Positions 34,415 through 46,409 of a stretch of 64,000 nucleotides of DNA are shown one piece after another. The DNA is from Bryum argenteum. Lineage: Eukaryota > Streptophyta > Bryopsida > Bryales > Bryaceae. A model generated the notes under the pieces. The model did no database searches, was not told the origin of the DNA, and worked only from the letters and a program-made list of their open reading frames with translations. The DNA is taken from positions 31,615,864-31,679,863 of the forward strand of contig CM073322.1 in the NCBI GenBank assembly GCA_037043015.1, read 5' to 3'. How positions within the stretch are numbered: the first letter of the stretch is position 1; each line of letters begins with the position of its first letter. The translations under genes and the position numbers were made by a program.

Positions 34415-34957
34415 TCAAAAAAGTAAAAAATATGCCTCTTTGCAAAAAGATACTGTAATCTCGTTCTTCCATTGTGCGACAAGAGTGTTGTCTCCATTGC
34501 CACCCAAGTACTCCTTCATTTGAGAACTCTCTATCAAGGAAGCAAGAGCAACCTTAAATTTATCCTTAAAACAGTCAAGCCTCTTCTTCATCTCATTTGT
34601 ATGGTGTTGGCATGCTTGGATGTAAAGCTCAAAGCATTTTAGTTGATAAGCTTTGGTGCACTCTACTCGAGCCGCATCAAATATAGCTTGTGATTCTGAA
34701 CAATCAAATACTGTTGTCGCAATCTTCACTTGGGGAATGTTGAAGCCAAAAGAAGGAGGGATGTCTTCTTTTTTAAGTTGGCAATTAAGCTTCTCTAAGT
34801 GCTTTTCACAACCTCCAACATAGAAATACAAGTCTTTACATTGTTTAACAGTCATTGTGAGAAAGTCTTTAAGGAACGATGGCATGACTTTGTCAATAGA
34901 ACAATGAGTAGTCTCTTTGTTGGCCCGTAACCGCTTGTTGGAAGCTTGTTTCTCCAT
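34415..34957 (-). CDS. Hypothetical 180-aa single-exon protein
   Basis: Intact ATG-to-stop frame, starting MEKQASNKRLRANKET. The middle is predicted mostly helical by composition: VMPSFLKDFLTMTVKQCKDL, KHLEKLNCQLKKEDIPPSFG, ECTKAYQLKCFELYIQACQH and MKKRLDCFKDKFKVALASL. Nine Cys are spread without zinc-finger spacing. No signal peptide or membrane segment. I do not recognise a family; charged helical text with a PPSFGFN turn could belong to a gag-like or nucleocapsid-like protein of a transposon, or to a lineage-specific gene. Codon text is free of breaks over 543 nt in AT-rich DNA, which supports it being or having been coding. No introns or promoter identified. Confidence 0.5.
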   Translation of the reverse strand: MEKQASNKRLRANKETTHCSIDKVMPSFLKDFLTMTVKQCKDLYFYVGGCEKHLEKLNCQLKKEDIPPSFGFNIPQVKIATTVFDCSESQAIFDAARVECTKAYQLKCFELYIQACQHHTNEMKKRLDCFKDKFKVALASLIESSQMKEYLGGNGDNTLVAQWKNEITVSFCKEAYFLLF

Positions 34958-36419
34958 AATAAATGTATACTTATGTGAAATAAAAGGTTAACAATAGCAC
35001 CTGTAAAGAATAATCTTGGAAGTTAGAAAGCTCACAAAGAGAAAAAGTGTAGGATCTAGTAAGGTTTCAATGTCTATAATCAAAGATCTCACTACCTAGT
35101 GTGTTTAGCGCACTACACTTTGGACTTTTAATAAAGTTCTTCGATCTAATCACTCTTTAAATATAGGAATTTATATCAACAAACTAGAGGTATCCGCAAT
35201 GATGAAAACACCTTCATACAAAAACAATACTTGCAAGAATCTTTGCAAATGGACTTTAGAAAAGAAATTGAAAAGCTTTAGAACAAATGTTTAAGCTGCA
35301 AATTTTCAAACAAGAAGTTAGAAAAGCAATGACAAGACAATCTCACAAGATGTAAGAGTGAAGACTATGAAAGCTTCTTCAAAGTAGCTTTCTTGTTCCC
35401 TCAAACCTCCTCTAATAGTTGACCAATGCTCTTTAATAAAAGGAAAACTGAAGAAATAGCTGATAAGTGTTTTCTTACTGTGGTTGGGCCATGTATTATA
35501 TAGTCTCAAGTCCTAACGGCCTAACGAGGCCACCTATTCTCAACCACCGAGAGAAAAGAAAATCTTGCCTCATTCATTCAAGTTTTGGGATGATTAATGC
35601 TATCATCCATAAGATCTTTAGTATATAATTCAAGGAATGAATTTTGTATTGATTAGAAATTTTAATCATACCTTATTTAGAGTTTTACTTGTTGAGTCCC
35701 TACATTCTTCCCCAAACATGGTGGTCTTGATTAGTCTTCATCAACTTGTGTTCCAAAGAGTGCATGCCACATATGAATATGCACGTAGCAATCTCCAAAA
35801 TGATTTTAAATCAACAATAATGGAAGGCACTCCAAAACTTCAAGTCTATATCCTTTATTGTATGATTCGACCTAAATCTTAAAATTGTTCTCTTTTAATG
35901 CAAGGTGGGAATTTTCAATTTGTTATTCATGAAAAATATTCTAAAGATCCCATACCTATGTATATTTTCACGTACATCAAATCTTTGAACCAAATTCCAA
36001 AAAAAACCAACAGCAGTGTTGTGGAGCCACCGAAAACCACCTTTGACCCCAAGAAGACAATTGTTCCTACTAGATACAAATAGGAGTTTGGGCAACTTCC
36101 ACACAATTTGAGAAATTGGCGTAATGTTTTGGATTTTTATTGAAATTTTTCCACTCTTATCAATTTCATACAGCTAGCTGCAAGATTGCTAAGCAGCTGC
36201 TAGAATCATTGGAATGGAAATTCGATTTGATGCGAAACAGAGAGGTGCGTGGTTTTCGAGAATTGTTCGTATTGTAGCGAATGTTACACCTGCATAAAAT
36301 TTCACACCGAGCTTGAATGTGTTGCGAGGTGTGAAGTTCTTTAGTAATTATCCTGTATGAATCTATTTGTGGGAAGTTGATCTAGCCCAGAATGATTTGT
36401 GTTATTTGATTATGAGGTT
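34958..36419. other. No gene seen
   Basis: AT-rich DNA upstream of the 34957 start and downstream of the pectin methylesterase stop (both genes are on the minus strand). No terminator-like or repeat structure recognised. The pectin methylesterase 3' untranslated region must lie in the last few hundred bases. Confidence 0.4.
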
Positions 36420-38569
36420 TTAACAAGGGACTCCATTGCACTGCATTGATGGAATGGGTCTCATGTTTTGCGGAATCCAAGCTTCTCCATCCACGAAACT
36501 GAGCGATAGGAATGGTGCCGCTTCCCAGTCTGTGAGCTCCCGCGACCAGGCCACTCGGCCGGCCTCATTGGAACCAGGGCCGGAGCATCTGTACTGCCCA
36601 TAGTACACGGACCTGCATCATTCCGCAATGTTCACACGTTCAGGGCTGTAGTCACACGACATCAGTTCACCAGGCTTATGAACATTCAAGCAGTAACTAA
36701 TGCTCGTTACTAGGCCATTTCAAGCTAGCAAGCTCCTTTCTTTCACGACTGAACTGTCCACTTTGCTCATGAAGATTAGGTTCCGAAAAATACGATCTTC
36801 CCATTACTTTGAATAGAACAAGTAGAACTCCACATCCCGGTTACATAGACAAATGGAAAAAGAAAACTTTCTACAAGAGAGAGTATCACCGTCCGTACAC
36901 TAGCTTTCACAAGAGGAATGTGCCTGTAAGGTAAGCACACCTAGTTTGGACTTAAACATGAAGCATATTTGATGAGTGCAGATTCAGTTTACGAATGTAT
37001 ACTAGCATTGATAGAATGTCATAGAACATTTTAACTTCGAGTCATTGATAAGTTGTTTGTAGTGTCGAAAGCCAGTTAAGTTTTTAGTGTTGGATTGGCT
37101 CGGGAACTAGCTTGATGACCTGAAAACTGGAATTAGGGTTTGGAGGAGGATAGTGGGAGCTTACATTTGTCGATCAGCAAGACCCCAATCGAACCAGCCG
37201 GGCGCATAGATGACGTCCCCCATCCAAGTGTAGGTGTACACCACTCGTGAGAAAGGGCCCCACGCACGCCCCAAGTAAACCTGCCCGGCTCCTGTGATGC
37301 GGCAGTTTTGGAAGGCAAAACCCGTATTGTCGGTGGCATTCTGCCTCTTCTGCGCCGTCACTGCTCCCCACGATGTTTGCATCACATTCAGCTCACAATT
37401 CTGCACAAGCATCCCTCATCTTTCAAATCACTGCCACTGAGATGGAGATTGTGGAGAATTTGTATGCGGGTCTATCTGTGGCTTACATGGAAGATGGACA
37501 GACCATTCCCGAAGATGAAGTCAATACTGCCTTGAATGAAGCAGTCCTTGTAGTAGTGACGACCATTGTGATCATACAGGGAGTCTTGGTTGCCGATGAT
37601 TGTGCAGTCATGGAAGGCCGCATAGTCGGATGTCACGCGAAGCGCAACTGCTTGCATTCCGATCGCTCCTGGTGGCGGTGCCGGTGCTGTATTCTGCCCA
37701 GCACATTGCATATCGTTTATCAGGCATCACATGTCTAATGCAGGATTGATAGATTCCGCATTCTACTAGACAAGTAACATTCACGTTATGAATGGCAAAC
37801 TAGTAATTAAACAAATGACTACCTCCAAATACACGTAAGGTAAATACCTAATGTGCATCCAGAGCTCTGAGTCTCTGGCAAATTCAAGCTCCATTGAAAC
37901 TGAAGGCGCATTTTGCGACGAGAGTACCTGGAAAGTAACGTTCTTAGCTAGGAAGAAATTGCCGGCAACTCCGAACGTGGCACTATCGAAAGTATGATTG
38001 CCAGAGAGGAAGTTAGTGTCGTTCCAAACAATGGTAGGTTGGCCTACTCCTTGCAACGTGATCATAGGTCTTGTTCTCTCGATAAAGACTTTCTCTCTGC
38101 ACGTTACAGTCAAGAGCATCAGATTACAGCTTGTAAGAACCCGCAGAAACGCTACTGGTAAAAAAGCACACCTGTACACACCAGCATTGAGTTGAATAGT
38201 GATACGGTACTGCCGGTATCGGTCGCGGGGGATGGAGTTGACAGCATCGTTTAGGGTAAAGAAATTGCCGAGACCATTCTGATCGACGACGATGTAAGTC
38301 GAGGGAGTCAAAATGCTCTCCCAGTCGACGTACTGCTTCATGCCAGGATAGTCTAGCGACAGGTCCGGTTGCACCATGGTGTCTCCGAGCTCATCGGTCG
38401 ACCTCGCCTCATGTCGCAACCTTACGCTCGCGATCCAGTCGTCGTACTCGGCCTCCACGCGGCGCTCGACCAAGCCACGGCCCTTCAGATGCTCCTTGCT
38501 ACAATCCACTCTTAGCAACATCACCGACAGAAACATGCAGGCACCGAAAAGAGCTCTGCTCACCGCCAT
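36420..38569 (-). CDS. Pectin methylesterase (PF01095 type), five exons
   Basis: Removes methyl groups from cell-wall homogalacturonan. Exons 38569-38172, 38096-37928, 37693-37487, 37400-37165 and 36612-36420; all introns are GT-AG and the frame is kept, giving 400 aa. Residues 1-23 form a signal peptide ([19 protein letters not shown]). There is no PMEI pro-domain, so this is a short-type enzyme secreted to the apoplast. Family motifs: [19 protein letters not shown] (strand region), GMQAVALR with Gln203, GNQDSLY with Gln225 and the acid/base Asp226, GSIDFIFG with the nucleophile Asp247, and YLGRAW with Arg303 and Trp305. The C-terminal [20 protein letters not shown] is also typical. All catalytic residues are present. 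The only unusual point is Ser227 in place of the common Thr in QDTLY. Introns are 75, 234, 86 and 552 nt. Confidence 0.95.
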
Positions 38570-39710
38570 CGGAGCTCTTCAGCCCCTGCTAGCAACGCAT
38601 CAATGGCGAAATGGCGCCCGAAGGACCTCTCTGTCTAACAGTCCCCAGCGTGTGAGGCCCAGCCTGGCTTCAATGGCGTTAGATGATCGTGGGGCAGTGT
38701 ACAATCGATCTCAGGTGCGTTGCATGGTCAAGCATTTTGCTGTACGTGATTAATTACACGACTGTACGAGACAAAAGCTGCAGTTGGGGTTGATGAGGTG
38801 CAAAAATGACAGATGAAGATTCACTTAAGACGATGCATTGTAACCAGGATAAACTATCAACGCCTTGCTGCCAGAGCAATCATGTGTTGTGTACCAGTGT
38901 ACCCTATTTGTATGTCCGTTTGCAGACGCGCCGTGCCGTGCACATTTGCTCTGTAACCAGCTGGGGGGCAGGCCGGCCTTCATTGTCTAGACAGGTCTTA
39001 GATAATAAGGTTGATATATTTAACTTCAATATTTATACAACTTTCTAAACCTAAGGACTAAAAAATTACTACGTTATTGAGGGCAAAGAACTAAAATCGA
39101 GGGTGATTGCAATGCTTGTTGTAGGCGTTGTTTTATGTCTTCGTACTTGCTTTAATAACATTATCAACTTCAGATCTATGAAATTATGAGTAATGTTACT
39201 TATCAAAACGACAAAGTTGCTTTTTTTTCTTTTGCTAGTAATGATTCCAAAGCATGCAACATGATGTCGGGATGTTATTTCACTTGAGCAATATTTGACA
39301 AAAAAGTGTTACAAAACTCCTCGCACATTCTATTAGTCGTTAATCCATATTGAAGAACGATATATTTTCATAGTTTTACAAATTACCCGCAGGTATCAAC
39401 TCAAAATATGATTCTCTTTCTGTTTAACAATTATCAAAGTAATATCTTAAAATTCTCTATTTAATTTTTTAAATTTAATCTATACCACCATGGGTTTGTA
39501 CCTTAGTTACTCTTGATTTGAGTCACTCAATGAAACAAGACAGTCTTCATTTACGATTGTAGGCTTGCATACTTAAACCAATACATGCATAGTAACAAGG
39601 ATAAACCATGAACATCTTGGCGCCAGACCATTATACTCTACACCGAAAGAGGAGGTCTGAGCCGTGCACATCTGCACTGTGACCAGCTGGGGGCGTTCAT
39701 TGTCCGGGTA
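38570..39710. repeat. Upstream region of pectin methylesterase with diverged direct repeat
   Basis: This holds the promoter of the 38569 gene; no certain TATA box was found. A block at about 38842-38992 (AGGATAAACTATCAACGCCTTG..GCCGTGCACATTTGCTCTGT..ACCAGCTGGGGGG) recurs, diverged and shorter, at about 39597-39706 (AGGATAAACCATGAACATCTTGG..GCCGTGCACATCTGCACTGT..ACCAGCTGGGGG). The two are direct repeats about 750 bp apart, perhaps a duplicated promoter piece or a mobile fragment. Confidence 0.6.
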
Positions 39711-41862
39711 CTTACACACGCTTCATTACTCTTGTGGCCTGCGAATGCAACATTGCTCAAGTAGATTCCTTAGACACACATGTGTTCGTGAAATTTAAGA
39801 TATCAGTTCCTTTTTACAATGATACAGCCTTTCCAGGAGAGTGACGACGAAGTCATTTTGTAGTTGACATCGATCGGAGGTGCTCTTTCTATGTGCATTG
39901 CTGTCCTGAAGCTTGCACTGAAGACTTGGGTGTACTACAACAGTACCAAACAGGGCCCGCATTTACACTCTGGACCTCACATGCATACGTAGAGCTTCTG
40001 CCTCCACATATTTGGACTATAGCTGTTAGAACAGAAGTCACTCGTGGAAATTTCTTCCTCCCCTGAAATTGTTGTCATAACTTCTCTTCGACCATTCATA
40101 CTGGAAAGCTGTTCTCTTCTGAGCAGCTTTGTCTTGCGAGGATTACCAAATGATGAAGAGGCTCCCCTGGGGGAGGAATATTACCGAATGGCTGGAAGAG
40201 AGAGCCAAGAAAGTGAGGGAAAGCAAGGACATACATGATCACACGTGCTGCACACACCCTGCCGACCTTACTTTGCCAGTTTCATGTGTGTTAGCTTGTC
40301 ATCAATAGATTGAAGCAGCAGTTCAGCACCTGCCGGTAGAGTTGTATCGCAATCATATCGTAGCTTTGGATGCTCCCGGACAGCAACTTAACAGTTGTAG
40401 CATCCTACATACATCTATCATGATATACTCGTGCTATGCTTCATCTTTAGAGTACTCTTTCTACAAGCTTTTCATGTGTTCTACTTGCGTGAATGGGCAA
40501 AGCAGTAGGAGCAACTTGTTTGGATTCGTAAGGTGCCATTCACACGTCGATTGCTTGCTTTACATGTATGTTCCCACTTGGTCTTGGAAGGTGGTCTTGG
40601 AAGGTGGTCTTATCTCCTTAAAGAAGTGTGTGTCTCCACCTATATTCTTCAGTTATTACCAATCCTACATGGATGCCCATTTGGCAAACTTCAAAGAATG
40701 GAGGACAGATAAATATTAGCTAATATCTGGGAGGACAAGAAATAATTGAGTATTAATATGCAATTGTTAAGGAAGTATCACCATCAGAAAGTTTCTATAG
40801 TTTTGAACACTTACAAGTGATCTTAATTAATGAGGCCTTTGGGGAGCGGTTATGTAATTGAGGCTACTTTTCCAAGCCTCAATGATGACACCTTTTTTAA
40901 AAAGAAGGGATTTCCCCAATTTTGTGGAGGTGTGAAGTTTTGATGTAAGTTTAAAACAAAGACCAATGGAAAAGGACCTTTAGCAACTCCAAAGTGTCAT
41001 TGTGAAGAAAATCATGTACATTATATGATTTATTTTAAATGAAATCATGATTGACTAGACAAAGATCGATCATGTAGATGAACTAGAATTCGGTATTATT
41101 ACTTGGCACATAGAAAAATGAAATCTTGTGTAGCTTTCTGTACAAGAACACAACAACACAGTATCTAATAATTGGGGAAAATCCCACAATTGAGTAGAAT
41201 AAAATGCAAACTATCATAGATCATTACATACAATTTAGGTGAATTTTTTTCTAAGATGTTTGAACCTTGTAGATTTTAAGCTTCAAAAAGGACTTTTTTT
41301 TTTTATTGAGGAAAATTTGTATCACTTGATGATTTCCTATTTTCAAAATTATGTATTCAATGAAATATTAATAAATAATTGAAGCGTTGGAAACATACCC
41401 TACCTCCACGGCTCAAGTTTGGTAGAAATTATGTTCTTTTTGTAGGTGCCTTATACGGTTTTCATTTACTTTCATTTTTCTATGTACCAAGTATCTCAAC
41501 ATTTGCTTGAAAATAAAGATAGAAGTAATTGGAGGAAATACTTAGAATAAAATTTTAAAAATGCATGATTTGTCAAGATTGTCTCAATAATACCTTGTAT
41601 AAAAATGATTGATCTTTCAAAATGGATAACGGATAATATATATAAACATTAACCCACCTAATTTGGTTTAGATTTGACATGCAAGTAGTATGTCAAGTTA
41701 AATTTAGAATTCAACGGTTGGACCTTTTTAATAACGCGTAGGTCAAGCTTTTTAAATCTTCAAGTAGAAAGAGGTCATTTTCTGTAATTTAGGCAAACCT
41801 GCACCAAGGAACTCTAGAAGTCAATCTTGAAATTCTTCTAAACCTATTCAATTGCTTATACC

Positions 41863-41863
<1 letters not shown>
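39711..41863. other. No gene supported
   Basis: Moderately AT-rich. Plus-strand open stretches at 40044-40238 and 40342-40719 have no recognisable domain and no splice context; the second contains a GGTCTTGGAAGGTGGTCTTG duplication at 40580-40612. I leave both uncalled. Confidence 0.4.

Positions 41864-41941
<78 letters not shown>
41864..41941. repeat. Poly(A) run of 78 A
   Basis: An uninterrupted A tract preceded by CTTATACCC and followed by CTTAAATAC. Could be the tail of a retroposed sequence inserted in plus orientation, a slippage-expanded mononucleotide repeat, or an assembly artefact. I could not find a matching target duplication around a plausible upstream body. Confidence 0.9.
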
Positions 41942-41943
<2 letters not shown>

Positions 41944-42938
41944 TAAATACTAAGCAAGTGAATGTGACCAGAAATGTCACCCTACAAACTACATGGATAA
42001 TTGCAAAGTCAATTATTCTAAATCTTGCATGGGTTTCCCTCAACATAATAAGATCAGTTTACCTCTAAAGTAAAATAATTCTTAAGTACATAAAGTTGGT
42101 GTCTATATTTTACAACAAATTGATGCATGCATTAATTCATGCCATGCAAGGTAGTTTCCACCTCCTTATCCTAAGAAAGGAATTAATTACGTATTCAAAG
42201 TTAAACCAAGTGGGACTTTTGACCATGCAATGTATCATATAAAGTCCAAGTCTAAAACCCTAAAAAGGTCCCTTAAACAACTTGAAAAGGACACCTAAAA
42301 GAATGAGATTTCAAGGCGCCTGAGATTTTGAAAGACCACCGAAGTTTTTAATCAATGCTCAGGTCGGAGGAAGTTGCTTGCCTTTGCTTATAAATTTTCT
42401 TGTCTCACAGTCTCAGTTTTGAGTTTGACTTTCAAAAGTGCAAACACTTCAGATTCATAAACTTGGATTTATTTGAATGAGTTTTTCTCTATCACCCCTT
42501 TTTTATCACTTTTTGAAACAGAGATTCTGGCAAGACGAGGATTAGATTGAAAGAGCGTGATCGGCGAGGTGACACAAGTTTCATAAAACTAATAAATTCG
42601 CCCACACTATTTCAAATGTTTGCAACAAGAAAGACCACCCCCATTTAATTCTGATTCTCTTGGGACGAGTTACATGGACGTTGCAGACTAATTTAGAAAT
42701 TGAAGACTCTTGGACCACAATCAAATGAATCTGGACATATTGGAGAATGCATTTTTGGACAAATGGATAATATTGTATTTTCATATTCTGTTATATGTAT
42801 GCTGTTTAACATAAATATATACTGGTTAGTTACACAATAATAGTATGTTTCACTTTTTAGCCCTTCATTTGGCTTTGTTGTCACTGGACCCTCGCATACA
42901 TCCAAGTCTACGTTCCCTGACCTATTTAGGGACGTTTC

Positions 42939-43077
42939 ACATGGGGAGTCAAGTCGAGAATGAGGCGGAAGGAGGCCAATGTGATTGGTTCATTACTTGT
43001 AGTTCGAAAAATGGACCAATCATGTGGAGAGGATTTTTGCTCTCCATCGACCCCATGTACGGCTTGACTCCCCATGT
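42939..43077. mobile_element. Foldback (MITE-like) element
   Basis: ACATGGGGAGTCAAGTCG at 42939-42956 and its reverse complement (one mismatch) at 43060-43077. A second inner pair, CCAATGTGATTGG... and ...CCAATCATGTGG, lets most of the segment fold back. No coding capacity and no certain target duplication. The minus-strand open frame across it just reflects the symmetry. Confidence 0.55.
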
Positions 43078-43079
43078 AA

Positions 43080-45679
43080 AGCGTACAGTAGGATCGCTAC
43101 CTTGTTTTGGTAGGGAGCCGACTACCCAAGTGATGACAGGCTGGGTTGGGTTGGTCGACAAGTTTTCTCGTTAATTGTTTGCAAAGAGGCGGATGCCAAA
43201 ACGTACAAGAGACCAATATGTCTCAATCAATCCCGTGTGCACAAGCCATCTTAGATTCTTAGGTACTAGTGGCTAGCATAATGTTCACCCTACGGTGCTA
43301 TGATATAAAACCATAAACATTCATGAACACGTCAAACAAACACTCTGTTCACACCACCTAACCCAAAAGTGTAGTAAGGGTACAAATGTACAATCATGCC
43401 AAAATATTTAAAGGTCAAATTCTCCCTATTTGAGTCATCTTACAAATAAATTGCTCAGGGTTTTTTTTTTTTTTTTTTTCCAATACTTATAAAGTGATCT
43501 TCATACAATAGAAAATCCAAAACCCTTTGTTGACAAAAAGCCTAGTTACAACAAATTTGACCATATCGCGACGATCATGTAAAATCATGATTCTCTTGAA
43601 CAAGTATCATTGTTAGCAATCAAAGCCAATACAAGCCCCTCGCCATCAAATTGTCCAACACTCGCTATCCACGCATGTCCAACGGAGAACCTTTGTTCAA
43701 ACAACGGATTGTGCATGCCATGACCACCTTCGTGCAACACTTTGCTAAAGTATCAAGCCCTCTTTACACTATATTTGTGAAGCCAAGAGGAGAAGGATTT
43801 CAACCAATAGAAGGCCTAAGAAATGAGAAGTCAATGAAGAGAGGCTTTACACAAGCAAAATTTAGTCCAAAGGAGAATAGGAGCTAAAAATGACATGGCA
43901 AGCAATTTTTGTCTTGTTGAGTCTACACAAAGATTGGTCTTCTTGACGGCCCCATACGATTGTAGTTAGGCCTACCTCAATGCGGTGGGCCTAACTAAAA
44001 ATCCGGAGGGCCATTGGGAAAAAAACCACAATCAATCATTTAGTGTATTTTAAGTTGAGTTTAGAAAAAGCTCCACATGGGAGTCTTTGGCCTTCTCTCA
44101 CTTTACACTACATTCAAAGGCCATGCCACCTCAAGGATTGGCTTCTCAAGTATGGGCCATGGCCCAACTGGAGTTTGGATTATGGCTTCTCATCTCTAAT
44201 GTCAAGAGGGCCTTAGTATTCGACTAACTTCGATTTGGTGTAGGAAAGTTGGTGGCGAGCTAAAAGCATGTGTAGCCCGCACTGTGAGACATAAAGTGGA
44301 GCCTTGTTTGGAGTGTGAGGAACCCCAACCAATCCAATATCTAGCAAAGAGGGTTAAAAAATTCTCCGAAATTTTCAACACACCATAATTTAAAGTTATC
44401 CCATGTCTTCACTCACACATTCGAGTTTTCTTTAACCAAGGGGAGAGTGACACGTGACACATATTTTATTAGTAAGAAATATTTTTATTATAACCGGCGT
44501 GTCAGAAAATGTGATTGGTGAGCGACATTTCCCTTTACCCTGGGTGGGGTTTCGACGCCCTCCTGAGCTGCACCCCCGAGCTTTTCACGCAGCCAAGCGG
44601 CCTGGCCTGGAGCACAGGGTTGGGCATGCTCTAATGCCATGCATGCACATTGTACGTTCTCGCAACACTCTGACTGACTCCGAAGCACAAGGAGTAAACT
44701 TCCTATTTAGAAAGACATGTCCTCATGACGGCGTGTGTCACATGGTTTTGTTAGGCGGTACAAATGCAACAGTTCCCAGATTAGTGAATCATGATTCAGC
44801 ATGGTTTAATGAAGCACGATTAAATGATTTTAGGGTACATAATTATCCCGCCATTAACTAGACAATGATGGGCGCCTAACAATCTAACATACAGTTCGAT
44901 AACTTAGTAAATTCAGTAATCAGTCTATCAACGGGAGGTTAAGCAAATGAATAACCCGTGAAGAAGACCCAATTAAGCATTGCACCATGTTTTTGAGGCT
45001 CTGTACCGGTACTTTCACTGATCGTAAGGCTATGGATTTCAATGTTACAGCAAGTGCTTCAAACAGCGCTTTTCCAAAATGCACCCCTACTTGCGTCCGC
45101 TCACAACTTGTTAATTGCTGAATCATATTGCGTTGCTCATCCTTTACCGACCAGTAGTATGGCGAGCTTTGTGGATCGCAGGGGATTGACATGTATACCT
45201 TGATAGTAAATATTCTGTATATTCATACAACGTTGTTAGCCAAGCCAGTAATTAAGCAGTGACTTGTAGTTTATGATGTTGGAAATAGAGAACAGTCAAA
45301 CAGAGTGACTTGCAGCGACAAATGCGACAAGCATGATGCGATCGTGTTGCAGATAGTTATCTTTGCCGGATCTGGATTGAATTTGTCAAATGTACAAGGT
45401 CAGGCTAAATTCTCTACAGCCGGACACAGGCGAGAGTCTGTCGCGGGAAGAGTGTTGCTCAGAGGACACCCGTGTATGTTCTATGAAGAAGCTAATGTAC
45501 CGAAGAATGATGTGGCCAATGTCCTCTGTCCAGAGGATTACTAGAATAAACATACGGCCTATCTTCAACTAGCTACTGATCAGAAAATGTCTGCAAGGAA
45601 TTGATGTACTGTTGTAATGCGATCATGGAAAAAATTTCTACAAGTGATATTACACTTGGTGCTCTGCACGAGATAATTC
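43080..45679. other. Non-coding with dispersed repeat blocks
   Basis: A run of 22 T is at about 43459-43480. Three short blocks at 44268-44328 (GCCCGCACTGTG...GGAGTGTGAGGAACCCCA), 44443-44526 (GAGTGACACGTG...ATTATAACCGG...TGATTGGTGAGCG) and 44583-44640 (GCGGCCTGGCCTGGAGCA) recur in the same order, inverted, at 60050-58980. They mark two copies of one unnamed element. Open stretches at 44454-44861 (plus), 44920-45192 (minus) and 45305-45544 (plus) are not called. Confidence 0.5.
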
Positions 45680-46402
45680 CTAATGGGCGGTTGTCACCTT
45701 TCGTGACCGCCGCGAGAACGAGAACGCCGAAAACGAGAACAAACCATTGAGGAACGACGACGATGTCGACTTCCTGGGCTTCCGAAACACGCTGTCCAGG
45801 CTCTTGCCGGAACCCAAAAAGATCCTGCTGGTGCTGGTCTCACGGTGCAGCGATTTGAGACCGCTGCACGTGACCTTCGGCTGGACGTGATCATGCGTGG
45901 GAGTCAGGGGCGTCGTCGTCGTCGTTGACGTCGTCTCAGTTTCCTCCCACAAGGCCAAGTTCTCAAGGCGATCCTCCTCATGCATCTCAAGCTTGCGCCG
46001 GAAGCTGTGGCGTCTTGCAAAGCTGTGGCGACCGGCTACGTGGTCGTCATCATCGTCGAGATTGAACTTCTTCCGAAGCTCCTGGCGAACTGAGGCATCC
46101 GTGCAGCACGCTGTGCTGTGGCGCGCCGGGAGGACATCGTGGGATCCACGCATCGTGAGCTCCCGCAGGCAAGCGTCATCGTCTGAGCTCAAAGTGTGGC
46201 TGCTTGAAGTGAAAATTGAGCTTCTGTCATCCTCAGAGCTGCTGGGCTCCAATTGCTGCGGCTCAGGAATCTCTAGAAAACTCCGTAGCGTGGGCTGCAC
46301 TCTCGTGCTGTAGCGACGGCCCATGAAGCTGGCCATCGACTGCTTACGAGACTGTGTCGCCGTATTGTCCATGTCCGGAGTTGGCATTCTGTACACACCC
46401 AT
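45680..46402 (-). CDS. Intronless Ser/Arg-rich 240-aa protein, unknown function
   Basis: Intact frame starting MGVYRMPTPDMDNTATQ; an upstream TTG frame extension has no ATG, so this start is chosen. Features in order: Ser-rich QSMASFMGRRYSTRVQ (21-36), LRSFLEIPEPQQLEPSSSED (39-58) with a run of acidic/Ser residues to 77, basic KKFNLDDDDDHV (111-122), a tandem RHSFARRHSF (125-134) of the Arg-x-x-Ser type that basophilic kinases favour, a Thr run (157-164), and a basic Ser/Phe-rich end FSFSAFSFSRRSRKV (222-236). It appears intrinsically disordered, with no signal peptide or membrane helix. GC content is well above its surroundings and the frame is clean for 723 nt, which supports a real gene. 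No known family recognised; a plant-specific regulatory or phospho-scaffold protein is a guess. Confidence 0.65.
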   Translation of the reverse strand: MGVYRMPTPDMDNTATQSRKQSMASFMGRRYSTRVQPTLRSFLEIPEPQQLEPSSSEDDRSSIFTSSSHTLSSDDDACLRELTMRGSHDVLPARHSTACCTDASVRQELRKKFNLDDDDDHVAGRHSFARRHSFRRKLEMHEEDRLENLALWEETETTSTTTTTPLTPTHDHVQPKVTCSGLKSLHRETSTSRIFLGSGKSLDSVFRKPRKSTSSSFLNGLFSFSAFSFSRRSRKVTTAH

Positions 46403-46409
46403 TGCAATG

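Noticed and set aside
37161-38753. Plus-strand frames opposite the pectin methylesterase exons
   Set aside because: They are antisense shadows of a gene whose exons, splice sites and catalytic residues are all clear on the minus strand.
41789-42046. Minus-strand frame containing a poly-Phe stretch
   Set aside because: It is the 78-A run read as TTT codons.
42949-43161. 70-codon minus-strand frame with GSLPKQGSDPTVRFTWG
   Set aside because: Overlaps the foldback element, is mirrored by a plus-strand frame, and has no domain.
44454-44861. 135-codon plus-strand frame ending HDSAWFNEARLNDF
   Set aside because: Lies across the dispersed repeat shared with 59 kb, which has no matching frame there, and shows no recognisable domain.
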